DNA of 64,000 nucleotides, taken from the NCBI GenBank assembly GCA_036320915.1, contig JAXBDG010000012.1, positions 1-64,000 on the forward strand, read 5' to 3'. How positions within the stretch are numbered: position 1 is the stretch's first letter; the number at the start of each line of letters is the position of its first letter. The position numbers and the translations under genes are program-made. Below are positions 1-9,961 of the stretch, piece after piece. Source of the DNA: Linnemannia elongata (lineage: Eukaryota > Mortierellomycota > Mortierellomycetes > Mortierellales > Mortierellaceae). The notes below the pieces were generated by a model. The model ran no database searches and was not told the DNA's origin. It worked only from the letters and a program-made list of their open reading frames with translations.

Positions 1-218
1 TTTCACAAAATAAGCTTTCATCCACTTCCAAAATAGAGAGGTCCATGAAGAACAAACAAAATGGCTGTTTTGAAAATGGACGGATGAAACCTTAAAGAAT
101 GTATATTCCCGCATGTGCAATACCACTATTTTCAAGGCGCATTGTTCATGTACATATGTGACCTATCAGAATGAAACATATGGAGTGTTGAAAGCCCTGG
201 CTGCAGGGATAGCAGAAT
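1..218. other. Gene-free left edge
   Basis: No coding frame, RNA gene or repeat could be supported here. It is the 3' flank of the minus-strand Crinkler gene. Confidence 0.5.
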
Positions 219-377
219 TTATTCTACGCGGCGCCTTTTTTCAGGCTGGAAGTCTTGGTACGGCAAAAACCCCATCTCCTTCTCAAGGACTTTAGAGCGC
301 ATTGAAGGAACCTTTTGGATAAGGTCGTCATATGAGCGGTAGGGCATATTCTCGAGGATTCGGTCCACCTCTTCGTC
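219..377 (-). pseudogene. Displaced C-terminal tail of the Crinkler gene
   Basis: Directly after the stop of the upstream frame at 376, a different frame reads DEEVDRILENMPYRSYDD and continues for 52 codons to MGFLPYQDFQPEKRRRVE and a stop at 219. The basic, coherent end looks like the true C terminus. Moving from one frame to the other needs the removal of one base, most simply an A in the AAAGAAGAAG run near 395-405. Either the gene is frameshifted or the assembly has a homopolymer error. Confidence 0.6.
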
Positions 378-3167
378 ACCAAGCCAGCGCTTCTTCTTTC
401 AAGGTCTCCCGAGTCGCGAAATTCCAATTGAGATCCTTTGAAACTGCAAGGGCGGCAGAAATGCTGAAAGCGTCGCCAAAGAACTCGTTGAAATTGCCTC
501 GGTAGATCAGGAGACAATCCTCTGGAAAAGATTCACCGCCGAGTAGCTGAAATGCTGGATCCGTAACATCTGCCGTCGAGATAAGAATCGTGATGATGAG
601 TGCTCGTTTGATTCCTTGCTGGTCTAGTAGTGAATATCCTGGAATCTTTCCGATGGTATCCACATTCTTGCTGTGCTCACTGGTGAGGAGACTAGCCGAA
701 AGTGGACTCCCCAGCTTTTTCACCTGTAGTGCACAAAGAAGGTTCTCGCCCTCGCTGTCCGCGCTCTCGCGATAGACGCATACATCACCGAATTGTGCGC
801 CGTCTGCATTTTTGATCACAACGTCTGACCTCCAGTCCAGTCCCTGTTCTTGTTCGCCAACAGTCAGTCCTCCTGACTCTGGGAATCGGTGCGCTGCCGT
901 GACGACCGATAGTTTCTTGAGCTTGACAGTACGGCCCAAAGTCTCTGCTCGCCCGAGGGCGCCTTTGTAGATGTCCCCGAGAGTCGCTGCTACGTGGCCA
1001 TCGCCGATGAGAAGGTTCGTACGGAGCGTCTCATACTCAGCGATGATGCGTTCGAAGAATCCCCACTCATGGTCTTTCTCCCAGTCGTGTAAGAATGCGG
1101 ATCCAAGGCGATTCCGGACTTCATCGATAGTCGTGTTGTAAATGTGTAGGAAAAAGAAGGGAATTCGGACCAGCACTTGTCCACGGCCTTCGTTACTGTC
1201 TTCCAGAATCGTATGAGTATCGCGTTCTAGAACGTCCAAGGTGAGTGCTGGGAACTGATCAGATGGGGCGAGTGTGCGCGGCGATGATTGCTGAAGAATG
1301 CATAGTCGAACAAGTGCACGAACAAGCTCCTTGTGCGTCTCGACGAAGGTCGTGATAGAGTAGTAGCTGTCGAGGTTGTTTGCAACTTTGTTGAAAATAC
1401 GATCCGCGTTCATGTCGATGTCGTGCACTGTATCTGGAAAAGTTTTGCATTTCTCCAGTCGAGGTCCAAAAAACTCCTCCAGTAAAAGCTGCAGTGCTCG
1501 TGGAAGACCGCCGGTGGCCGATAATAAGCGAAAAAGCGACATCTTCGGCATCCATTCACGGTGATGAACTTGGGCGAGCCCCGTGAAATGGCCCATGATG
1601 TCGTAGCAGGCTCCCGTGGATAAAGTTGGACAGCTGAGGAACTTGAAGGAGTAAGAGGTCGGTTCTGCTGCCAGAGTCACGTCCTGCCGAGCCGTTCCAG
1701 AGAGAAAGGTCTGGATCATATGGGGCTTCATCACGCCGCTCATGAAAGGTCCAAGGCTGCGCATCATATCCTGGAACAGGCGGAGTCCTTCGTCTCTGTG
1801 ACGCTCTGCTGTGTCCCCAGCCATGCGAAATCCGGTGTTAGGTAACGATGCAAGCTTGTGGCCTTTAGGAGTTCCCTCCCAGCGATGGTCAAAGATCCTC
1901 TGGAATTCGTCGATGTGAAGGAAAAGGAAGAATGGCTGATGTGCCGGCTGCTTTAAATCTTGGCGAATGGCGATGATGACGTTAGGGATCGTGAAGAGGC
2001 CACGGTGATCGACAGCTTTGTAGCAGAAGTCGGAAAATCCCTCGTAGTATCTGTCTTGGAAGAAGTGAGTATAAGCCAAACGCAGGCCAAGAACGGTGTC
2101 GGCATCGAGATGAGTGTCGATCGGACCCAATTTAACGTCGACACCGAAATCAAGCAGCATGTAGTGGTAGTGAGGCGAGTAATCAACGCCTTTTGTTTTG
2201 GCTTTCTCTGAGAGTCGACGTTGTAAGCTTCGTACAGTTCGCTTCCATAGCGCGTTTTCCCTAATGGATTTAATGTTGAGTCGTTAATACGTTGCCACGA
2301 AGATTGTCAAGTGGTTCCATGGAAATGACAGTATCCTTACCAATGCCGGCTGTTCCACTGCACACAAGGAATGAGCTCTCCGCCTTCGCAGGCCGTCGGT
2401 CTTTTTGCCAAGACAAGCAAGTTCCGATATTTCTCACGACTACATCGATCGCTGCGTCCATTGGACGCTCCTGGTAAGGCATGATGTTGGATAGCTGTGG
2501 GGCAGAATCCGATCCTGGGCCGCGAGGATGAAAGGTACCCTGAATTTGCTTGATGACGTCCATAATGCCTTTGGGAGGATAACGTTGACAAAGAGCAAGG
2601 TGTGAGAAACTTGATTTTTCTTACAGTAGAGTGCAAACAAAAGACAATAATAATGATTACCGGAGACTGGCGAGCCAGGACGAGTTTTATCCGAGAGAGC
2701 AGTGGAGGCACGGGCAGGGACAGATACATGTACTATGTTAGTGCAATTGGATGAATGCTACAGGTTAGTACATATATAATGGACAAGCGTGCAAGGCGTC
2801 AATGAAAGCAAAGCGCGTCTGCATTACCTGGAGGAGGGCGCTGGACGATGACATGGATGGTGTTCTTGGGCGGCTTGTCAGGAAAGACCTCTAACAAGCC
2901 ACGCGTCGCTCTGAGTTTCTTCTTGTCCTTGTTGTTGACATTGCCAAGCACGATGGGGATCTCGTCGTCGTCGTCATCGTCAGGGATGGAGACACTCCAG
3001 ACGGTGAGGTCTTTCGCTGCAATGTCGTCAAACTGAGGAGACAACGCGCTCTTGATGAGGTTCTTGAGGTCATCAACGGTGTCCTCCGGTGTTGGTTTGA
3101 CAGCGAAGACATTCGACAGGGGTTCGCCATCAACGAGACAAAACAGGTTCAGGCGATGTTCGGTCAT
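376..3167 (-). CDS. Crinkler (CRN)-type protein: ubiquitin-like header, P-loop NTPase, nuclease-like tail
   Basis: Three exons on the minus strand: 3167-2828, 2568-2341 and 2207-376 give an open 799-aa model. The header begins MTEHRLNLFCLVDGEP, close to the LxLFCLVDGE start of fungal and oomycete CRN headers; an ATG at 3182 is an alternative start. The header ends at IHVIVQRPPPG, where intron 1 interrupts a Gly codon in phase 1. Exon 2 leads to a Walker A-like SGTAGIG. Acceptor choice for exon 3 is ambiguous: the 2208 acceptor keeps the frame but loses the Walker Lys, whereas the 2261 acceptor restores GIGKTRYGSELYE but needs a frameshift near 2190. The tail holds CALQVKKLGSP, which resembles the QxK core of restriction-endonuclease folds, as described for other CRN proteins. 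CRN proteins are secreted or nuclear-acting effector-like proteins in other taxa; secretion here is not shown. The gene may be a recent pseudogene. Confidence 0.75.
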
Positions 3168-3182
3168 GGTGTTGCGAAGCAT

Positions 3183-3745
3183 CAAAGGAAAAGAAAGCGC
3201 AGGGAAGAGAGAGTTGTGAAGAGGTCTGGGATGAAGAGAGAGCGAGGAGTCAACGAAAAGAAAAAAAGAATGGGGAAAAAGGTCCAGGGTTAAAAGGAAA
3301 AGTAAGAGATGAAAAGGACGTGAGAACGGTGGTAAAGGCGATGAAAGTGTGGAAATGGTGGCAAAAAGAAAGGTGTAGTGAGAACCAAACGTGAAAGTAG
3401 TCGAAGAGGGAGAGTAGGAGCTATGGCAAAGCAATGGTGGTGAGAAAAAAAAGCAGAGATGTGGGAAGAGAGCGTGAGAGCTGTGGCAAAGGCAATGGAG
3501 GCGAGAAGAAGAAGGAGTGGGGGGAGGGGGCACAGCAAAGAGATGCGGAAAGAGTGCACGTGGGAGGGACAGAGAAAGGAATGGGCGCGGAGGGTGGTGG
3601 GCAAGGGAGCCGGCAAAGGGCGATGGAGGTGTGGGAAAGGTGATAATAAGGATAGGTGATAAAGAAAGTAGTCAGAAACGAAGACAAGTAAAAGGACGCT
3701 GTGATACCAGCAGTTGTGACCCCTTAGATTAGCAGTCATATCCTT
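3183..3745. repeat. Purine-rich low-complexity tract upstream of the Crinkler gene
   Basis: The plus strand is dominated by A and G (runs of gagaag, ggaggg, aaag), so the minus strand is pyrimidine-rich, as is common in fungal promoters and 5' leaders. Open frames here encode only Leu/Ser/Pro-rich or Arg/Gly-rich text and are taken as compositional. It probably holds the promoter of the minus-strand Crinkler gene. Confidence 0.5.
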
Positions 3746-3894
3746 AGTAGATAGTGTTTGTAGTGCGCCCAGCTCTCTTGTATGCTCCTTGTCCTTTTAC
3801 ACTTTACTTCTTGCCAGTATTATCAAGAGATTCGCTAGTGCGCTGCAGAGCATTATTACTGTATATTCCTCCCTACAACCTACAACCCCCTTTC

Positions 3895-4135
3895 TCCTGT
3901 ACCAATAGAGGACTTAACGACGGTCCTATAACTCTGGCCTCGATCCTCTCCCTGAGAAACAATGAGCGACCATTGCAATCCCTTACAACAAAGAGAATTA
4001 GATTACACTAGTGGTAGGGAACAAAGCATCACAATGCGATAATGAAGGAGGAGAGAAAGAGCCGATATCGAAGGATCAAAACGTAACGTCGCTATGAATG
4101 CTTGGGTGCCACAAGCCAGCTACTCATGTATAGGA
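3895..4135 (-). pseudogene. Degenerate rRNA-like segment
   Basis: The reverse complement of about 4050-4130 reads like a decayed copy of the 28S segment around CTGGCTTGTGGCA, AGCG(T/A)TCATAGCGAC and TTTGATCCTTCGAT. The similarity fades in the neighbouring bases. It is far weaker than the two clear 28S fragments elsewhere in the window, so this is a tentative call. Confidence 0.35.
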
Positions 4136-4243
4136 GTGCAAGCATACATTTCTAACTTGACAGTGATGTTGTTTCACAGGAGGGAGGTCGGGGCAGAGTT
4201 ATAGGAATGCTGTCAATTCCTCAATCAGTTCTAAGAATTGGAC

Positions 4244-4366
4244 TATTAGTTGCAGATACGGCTTGTGAGTCCAATGTAAAGAGACCTTTAATTTACTACA
4301 CTATTAGAAGGGTTTATTACCTATTAGATGCAGATACGGCTTGTGAGTCCAATGTAAAGAGACACT
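4244..4366 (+). repeat. Direct repeat pair, about 43 bp
   Basis: Two copies of a block starting ATTAG(T)TGCAGATACGG and ending GTCCAATGTAAAGAGAC lie 80 bp apart, near 4247-4292 and 4324-4366. They are almost identical. No gene or known element was recognised around them. Confidence 0.7.
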
Positions 4367-4379
4367 AGAGTAGTTCCCG

Positions 4380-6460
4380 CGGCTTCGCTCGCGGAGGGAG
4401 ATGAAAAATAAAGAGAGAAGAACGGAAGGTCTTCATTCGCTCAACACACTACTTGGATAATTGAGGAAGGCCTTTACGTTGCCACATTCGGCGGAGGGTG
4501 CAACTCGCGTTAGTGGTTATAAACCAATATACCTCATTTGCAAAGGGTGTCGATTGAGCCCCCCATAGAACTTTCCATGTTAGCAACGTTGTCTTTTTTT
4601 CAGCTTTCGATGCCCCTTTCTAGGCACGGAAGTTGGCTTTCCGAGTAGACCATTGACTTATCGCGTTGGTGGTGTTGGATTGCCTCAATTTTGCAGATCA
4701 GAGGCATATGGCCGCCATCAGCTCCCTTGATCTCGTCGCCGTGTCTGCTCTACAGCATCGTTGACATCACCCAAAAGCGCGCACAGGGGCACTTGTTTGG
4801 TAGCACGCCTTTTTTTACACGGCTGGTGCACAACACGGCTCTAGCATACCATTTTTTACTTTTTTTTTTTTTTTTTTTTTTTGCACTGTAATTCAGTCAA
4901 TTTTTATGCTAACGGTTACTGATGGGCGGAAGAAGAGAGAGATGGACGCATATTCGAGTTATATGTTGTTTTGGAGAAGAGGGAAGGGGTTAAAAAGGTA
5001 GATACAAAAGAAAGAATGGCCGCACAATGGATAAGAACATCTACAGGTAAGAGGGACGGCCTTTTTTTATTATGTATCCGTAGGTGAGAGATGAACTGAT
5101 AAAAGAGACTTGAAAGGAAGAAGATGGGTTACATTGATACTTCGTCCTCTCTTCTCCATTCCCCTTTTTTTGTTTTTGCTTTTTTTCTTCATTTTCCTGC
5201 TGATAGCCAGTTTGATACCTTGCTGTTGTACGGTTTTGTAATTACATATATGCTACCGTAATGAGGAATGTCTACTTTTGTGCTTTACTTTGACACCACG
5301 TCCAATGCAGTACAGTTATAGTATAGTGCCGTGGTAGAGAACACAATGCAATAGACCAAAGAAAAGCAAGCGAATACTTTTGAAGCACAACGACGGAAGA
5401 TACGCTCGAGCCAAATAACGGTTGATTAATTGATCAGTGGTTGTTGATAGCGCTGTTGTTTACAGTACCAACGAAGACGACTTGTTGGTCATTGGCGATT
5501 GTTTCCCCGACACTTGGAGCACTTGGTAAGGGGAGGAGAAAAGGAGGACAAAGAGGGAGAGGTGGTATAGGGTATGGTGATGGTGGAAATGGTCTTGGTG
5601 GAAAGAGAGGCAGGAGAGGAGGGAACGACGGTGGTGGTGGTGGCAGTTGATTTGGTGGCGCTATGCCTGGTGGAGGGAGATGAGAACGTAACTGACTTGG
5701 GGGACGCGACCTTGTTGAGTTGGTTGTCTTGGTTTGTTTGTATTCTGCAAAGGCTAAAGAAGGAGAAGCATTTGGATTGGAGGTGGAGGGAAGAGGGACA
5801 CGGCGAGTGCGAGTGGGAGGTATGCTGAATGAATGAGTTGGGGGCAGGTGGGTGGGGAGTTGATGGATATGAATGAGTGTGAGTTAGAGTTAGAGTTATC
5901 TACAAAAAGAAAAAGAAAAAAAACGGGAAAAACGCTAGATTTTTTCTGATCCATGATAACATGAACATGATGACAACAGCAACAGTAACAGCAACACAAC
6001 GTCGTAACGGAACCAATAGTGGTAATAGTGAGCTGTCCGTCTCGCCTGTTGACCCGCTCACGCACATACACACACATGGTGCGTTGGCGTTGGCATATTA
6101 CATATATCCCATATGAGCCACACCCCCTTTCTTTTCCAAAATTATTTCACGGAGTCTTTTTTTCCTCTCTCATTTCCATCACATCTCTTCTTTTTTCGTT
6201 CAGGTAAAGAAGATGTTCATTGAAAGTAGCCGGGAGTCAGTATAGGTCCCACAGGCGGGGCCCCGGGAACCCCATCACATGATTTACAAAGGCTAAATCA
6301 GGTGATGGACGCAACGATTTTGTATTAGTTGAAGGAGCAAACTAACCGCCTCTGCGCCCAATAAATACTGTAACTATATGATTGACTAGGCTACCATGAC
6401 GTTGCCATGTCTGGGCAAGGGCCACCATTTTGTAAAAATGTCATGCTTTGCACGGCCCTT
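4380..6460. other. Intergenic, no supported gene
   Basis: About 2 kb without a convincing coding frame. It contains a T homopolymer at about 4860-4882, and a G-rich stretch at 5530-5655 whose open frame encodes only a Gly/Arg-rich string. There are also simple CA/GT tracts near 6060. It may hold decayed repeat ends, but none could be delimited. Confidence 0.4.
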
Positions 6461-6463
6461 AAG

Positions 6464-6724
6464 TGACACATGTGAAGAAGAAAAAGAGAAAGAGATGTTG
6501 TTCTTTCGAACAAATCTATAGAACAATGGGCTTAATCTCAGCAGATCGTAGCAACAAGGCTATTCTACTGCTTACAATACCCCATTCAATTAAAGTCGTC
6601 TGCAATGGATTTATTTCGTGCTATATTTGAAATTAACATTAGTGGGAAACCTCATAAAGCCTTCCCGCTCTACAAGATTGATCCCACGTTCGTAAGATTC
6701 AGGATCCGAGGATCTATTCGTATT
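6464..6724 (-). pseudogene. 28S rRNA 3'-terminal fragment (copy 1)
   Basis: Read on the minus strand, the segment carries the conserved end of nuclear large-subunit rRNA: TATTGTAAGCAGTAGAATAG, then CCTTGTTGCTACGATCTGC and TGAGATTAAGC. Only about 190 bp of rRNA plus a short 3' flank (GAAAGAACAACATCTCT) are present, so this is a dispersed fragment and not a working rRNA gene. It diverges from the second fragment at 21.2 kb in the opposite orientation. Confidence 0.8.
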
Positions 6725-6811
6725 CAACTAAACTACTAGAGTGGTAGTGTCGCGTCCCAGTCAAAAATCCTTGCGCATGAACCTACGATCACGTGATTCA
6801 GCGGCCTTTTT

Positions 6812-6990
6812 GGTTGGCGATGCCGAATGTAATGACGGCTAAAGCCTATTATTCGACACCGCCAAGGGACTCTAGATGTGTGTATCTTTCTTTAATATAG
6901 TCACGTGAAACTCCAGAAAAAAAAAAATGAAAAACGAAGTGATAAAAGGGACTCTAGCCTAGCAATCTTTGCTTCTCTATCTATGACTAG
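6812..6990. repeat. DIRS left inverted terminal repeat
   Basis: Bases about 6880-6981 are the inverse complement of 10967-11068 in the right repeat, including the AAAGATACACACA and GGGACTCTAGCCTAGC blocks. The outer 66 bases (6811-6876) differ from the right outer end, as in DIRS elements whose two repeats are not identical at their extremities. Confidence 0.85.
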
Positions 6991-7015
6991 AACTGGGCGG
7001 GTACGGGTGGGCACA

Positions 7016-7113
7016 TCTAGAGTCCCTTGGCGGTGTCGAATAATAGGCTTTAGCCGTCATTACATTCGGCATCGCCAACCATTATTCTTCCTTGCCAAGG
7101 GACTCTATCTGTG
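7016..7113. repeat. DIRS internal complementary region
   Basis: Bases 7016-7081 are the exact inverse complement of the left outer end 6811-6876 (66 of 66). Bases 7081-7113 are the inverse complement of the right outer end (about 11066-11098). The region therefore joins the two element ends, as expected for the template of a DIRS circle junction. Confidence 0.9.
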
Positions 7114-7122
7114 AATCCAGAG

Positions 7123-8031
7123 TTAGGAAAGAATGGCTGATGTGAAGTCGTTTTTAAAGGTCCTTGACAGCCTGTAGAACTGCTCCACAATCGCCGGGGA
7201 GGACCAGTTGCCGTGGGTAGCAACATCGTCCACTGAAATACCGTGTTTGAGAGCCGCCGTGGCTCCCACCGCCCTTGCCTTGTACTTGGGTTGCCCCTCA
7301 ACCCTGGGGATCCACTGCATCACCTCTTGGATGTAGTGGGAGATCCGTTCATGTCCGAGACTCTGTGTAGGGTCCTTGATATATCGGATCAGGGGCGTGT
7401 AGCGCTCAGACTCGATCTTGGGATGAACCTTGCGCGCCTGACCGTCAGACGTCTCCGTGCGTCGTCTATATTCTGTGTATGCTCTGACTGGGCAATATTC
7501 TTCCTTGGGATGAGACTTGATGACGACTGGTTTGATGATGTTCAGACCACCTCGCAGTTCTTTAGGGAACAGGACTGTAAGGGTCAGAGTGTTGTCCTTG
7601 ACCTCGCTCTGGGTGACATCAACACATTGCAGATCATCTGCTCGAAGGAGACCACAGACCGAGAGAAGGAAGCAGGTCTTGGCCGTCAGATCGGTCATGC
7701 TCATGGTGTTGTTGCTTCCTAGGTCATGGAGGTGCTTGAACAGTGGCGCCATATCAATGTCGTAGTTGCGCAACCGCTTGAAGCTGTCTGTGCCCGCGAG
7801 CTTGACAAACTGTTGAAAGTCGTAGTCGGACGTGATGGCGGTACGCTCTTCGTCGGGGAAGAGCTGAAGAATTGCTGACTTGTAGCTCATTGCTGTGGAC
7901 CGCTTCCATCCCTTTGTCTCGAGACCGTAGGCGAGGTAGTTCATGACGTGGACCGCCGTCGCTTCCAGTGGGTCCACCCCGAAATAGTGGATCCATCGCT
8001 CGAAGGCTAGCTGGGCTGTCGAGTTACCCAT
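7123..8031 (-). CDS. DIRS tyrosine recombinase
   Basis: The product would cut and rejoin DNA to integrate the circular DIRS cDNA. The ATG at 8031 gives 302 aa. An N-terminal helical, SAM-like part (LAFERWIHYFGVDPLEAT) precedes the catalytic fold. LSVCGLLRADDL carries the first catalytic Arg, ATHGNWSS the His-containing block, and EQFYRLSR the C-terminal nucleophile Tyr region. The order and spacing fit DIRS recombinases. The same frame stays open far upstream, across RT and much of gag, so the true N terminus could lie earlier or come from frameshifting. It overlaps or abuts the RT ORF on the same strand. Residue assignment is by pattern only. Confidence 0.8.
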   Translation of the reverse strand: MGNSTAQLAFERWIHYFGVDPLEATAVHVMNYLAYGLETKGWKRSTAMSYKSAILQLFPDEERTAITSDYDFQQFVKLAGTDSFKRLRNYDIDMAPLFKHLHDLGSNNTMSMTDLTAKTCFLLSVCGLLRADDLQCVDVTQSEVKDNTLTLTVLFPKELRGGLNIIKPVVIKSHPKEEYCPVRAYTEYRRRTETSDGQARKVHPKIESERYTPLIRYIKDPTQSLGHERISHYIQEVMQWIPRVEGQPKYKARAVGATAALKHGISVDDVATHGNWSSPAIVEQFYRLSRTFKNDFTSAILS

Positions 8032-8096
8032 AGCTCTCTTCTTGACTCGTGCCGATTCATAGAGGATCTTGACCACCGCTGGACTGGCTCCGCTGG

Positions 8097-9920
8097 TTAC
8101 AGTCTTCTGCCGTCGACGTTCCAGGCTGCGAGTGACCACATTGGGTTTTTGGCGAGAATGTGGGGGTTGTTGCCCGGGGCTGGCAAGACCATGTTCCGTG
8201 GGACCGGTAGAGGCTTGCTGATCGACATCTGGCGGATGGTAGGGTACCAGAGTGCGCTCGGCCAGTAAGGGGTGATGACCGTCGCCTTGACCTTGTCCAT
8301 CTTGATCTTCTGCAGCACCCTGGATATAAGTGACCATGGTGGGCATGCATACACTCGACCCATTTTGGACCAGTTCGAGTTGAAGGCGTCCTGGCTCCAG
8401 GCTTCCTTCTCCGGGCTCCAAGAGATGTAACGAGGGACTTTCCTGTTGGTTGCTGTTGCAAAGAGATCGATGGTGTGATGACCCCAGGTTTCCTCCAGCT
8501 GTAGGAAGAATGTGGGATCTATGGACCATTCCAGTTGGACTATCATCCTCCTGGAAGGTGCATCTGCGGGGTTGAACTGTGAGGGCACGTAAGTTGTCTT
8601 CAATCTTGTCCCTGTCGTCAAACAATGATTCCATATCTTCGTCGTCAGATCCAGAAGTAACGGAGATCGGGTGCCGCCGAACTTGTTGATTTGAGCGATG
8701 GTCGTCATATTGTCGCAGATGATGTGTATTGTTTTGCCTATAAGGGTTGGAATCTGAACGAGGTACCAGATCACCCTCAGTTCCTTCCAGTTGATGTGGT
8801 GAGGTTGCTCCGCTGGTGTCCATGTCCTCGACATCTCCTTGCTGTTGATAACAATCCCCCAAGCCTCCTCTGAAGCGTCCGTGAACGCATCCACATCCGT
8901 CTTCTGTGGCAAGAATCCCAGGCCGTTCCATCCCGATAGATGCTCTCTCCACCACTCGAGATTTTTCCGCGCTGCCTTGCCCAGAGTCACCGGGTCTGTC
9001 CAACTGCAATTCCTTGCCAGCGCCGCATTCTGTGTCTGAATCAGCTGCCTTGTCATTAATCGGGCGGGAAAGACTGCGATTGTCATTGCCGTTGCCTTGC
9101 CTATGAACGCTGCAAGTCGTCTGAGTGATACCGTTCCTGCCTTGATCATCTTCAGAGCCTCCCGGCGCAGATCTCGGACCTTGGACGGCGGTACAGCCAA
9201 TGACATGGTTGTAGTATCGATTTTGAATCCAAGGTGGTCGATACGTTGTGTGGGGGTAAGGGTTGACTTTGAGTCCTTGATAAGAAAACCGAGGCGCTCC
9301 AGCTGTTCCCGAACCATACGCGTGTGTTGCTTGGCCTCCTCCTTTGTCGACGCCGCAATAATGATATCGTCCAAGTATGCCGATATCCGTATACCCCTCT
9401 GTCTGGCCCATGTAAGGACTGGTCGGACGATCTTGGTGAAGACCCACGGGGATAGGGAGAGACCGAATGGGAGCGTTCGGAACTGATAAGACTTGTGTCC
9501 CCATCGGAACCGTAGATACTTGCGAGAGGTGGGGTGGATCGCGACGTGTAAGAAGGCGTCGCTCAGGTCCAGGCTCGTCATCCAGTCGCCTGGTCGAAGC
9601 ATCCTGCAAACGTTGCTGAGTGTTTCCATCTTGAACTTGGGTGCTGTTAAATATTGGTTGAGGGGTCGAAGGTTCAGTACAGGTCGAAGGTCTCCTGTCT
9701 TTTTCGGTATGGTGAAAAGTCGACTGTAAAATCCCTTCCCTGTACATTCTTCTATAGCCCTTTTTTGTAACAAAGAGCGTACCTCGATGCTGATAGCTGC
9801 CCGTTCCTCCTGCGTGTTGAACGGGTCGTGTAGTGGTGGTAGACGTAGGGGTGGTGGTTTGTTGAAGATGATGTTGTATCCCGATCTGACAATGTTGTCC
9901 ACCCAAGTCGAGCTCGTCAT
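8097..9920 (-). CDS. DIRS reverse transcriptase / RNase H polyprotein
   Basis: The 607-aa product makes and processes the cDNA. RT blocks run from about residue 45: KGFYSRLFTIPKKTGDLRPV, SLDLSDAFLHVAIHP, then the active-site AYLDDIIIAAS at about residue 180. RNase H starts near residue 340 with DAFTDASEEAWGI and continues to IICDNMTTIAQI. The last 150 residues hold DLFATATNRKVPRY and YACPPWSLI, the region that in other DIRS elements has been compared with an adenine methyltransferase. It starts 42 bases after the gag-like ORF ends, in another frame, so translation probably needs reinitiation or frameshifting. Confidence 0.9.
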   Translation of the reverse strand: MTSSTWVDNIVRSGYNIIFNKPPPLRLPPLHDPFNTQEERAAISIEVRSLLQKRAIEECTGKGFYSRLFTIPKKTGDLRPVLNLRPLNQYLTAPKFKMETLSNVCRMLRPGDWMTSLDLSDAFLHVAIHPTSRKYLRFRWGHKSYQFRTLPFGLSLSPWVFTKIVRPVLTWARQRGIRISAYLDDIIIAASTKEEAKQHTRMVREQLERLGFLIKDSKSTLTPTQRIDHLGFKIDTTTMSLAVPPSKVRDLRREALKMIKAGTVSLRRLAAFIGKATAMTIAVFPARLMTRQLIQTQNAALARNCSWTDPVTLGKAARKNLEWWREHLSGWNGLGFLPQKTDVDAFTDASEEAWGIVINSKEMSRTWTPAEQPHHINWKELRVIWYLVQIPTLIGKTIHIICDNMTTIAQINKFGGTRSPLLLDLTTKIWNHCLTTGTRLKTTYVPSQFNPADAPSRRMIVQLEWSIDPTFFLQLEETWGHHTIDLFATATNRKVPRYISWSPEKEAWSQDAFNSNWSKMGRVYACPPWSLISRVLQKIKMDKVKATVITPYWPSALWYPTIRQMSISKPLPVPRNMVLPAPGNNPHILAKNPMWSLAAWNVDGRRL

Positions 9921-9961
9921 CTCCCTCCAAGCCTCCTGAAAGTGGAGAAGCCGACCGCCTA

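Noticed and set aside
3183..3533. N-terminal extension of the Crinkler header upstream of 3182
   Set aside because: Ser/Leu/Phe/Pro-rich text from A/G-rich DNA with no ATG in a good context; CRN headers start at the LNLFCLVDGE region.
5441..5828. Gly/Arg-rich protein
   Set aside because: Follows from GGT/GGA-rich simple sequence; no start context or neighbouring exon.
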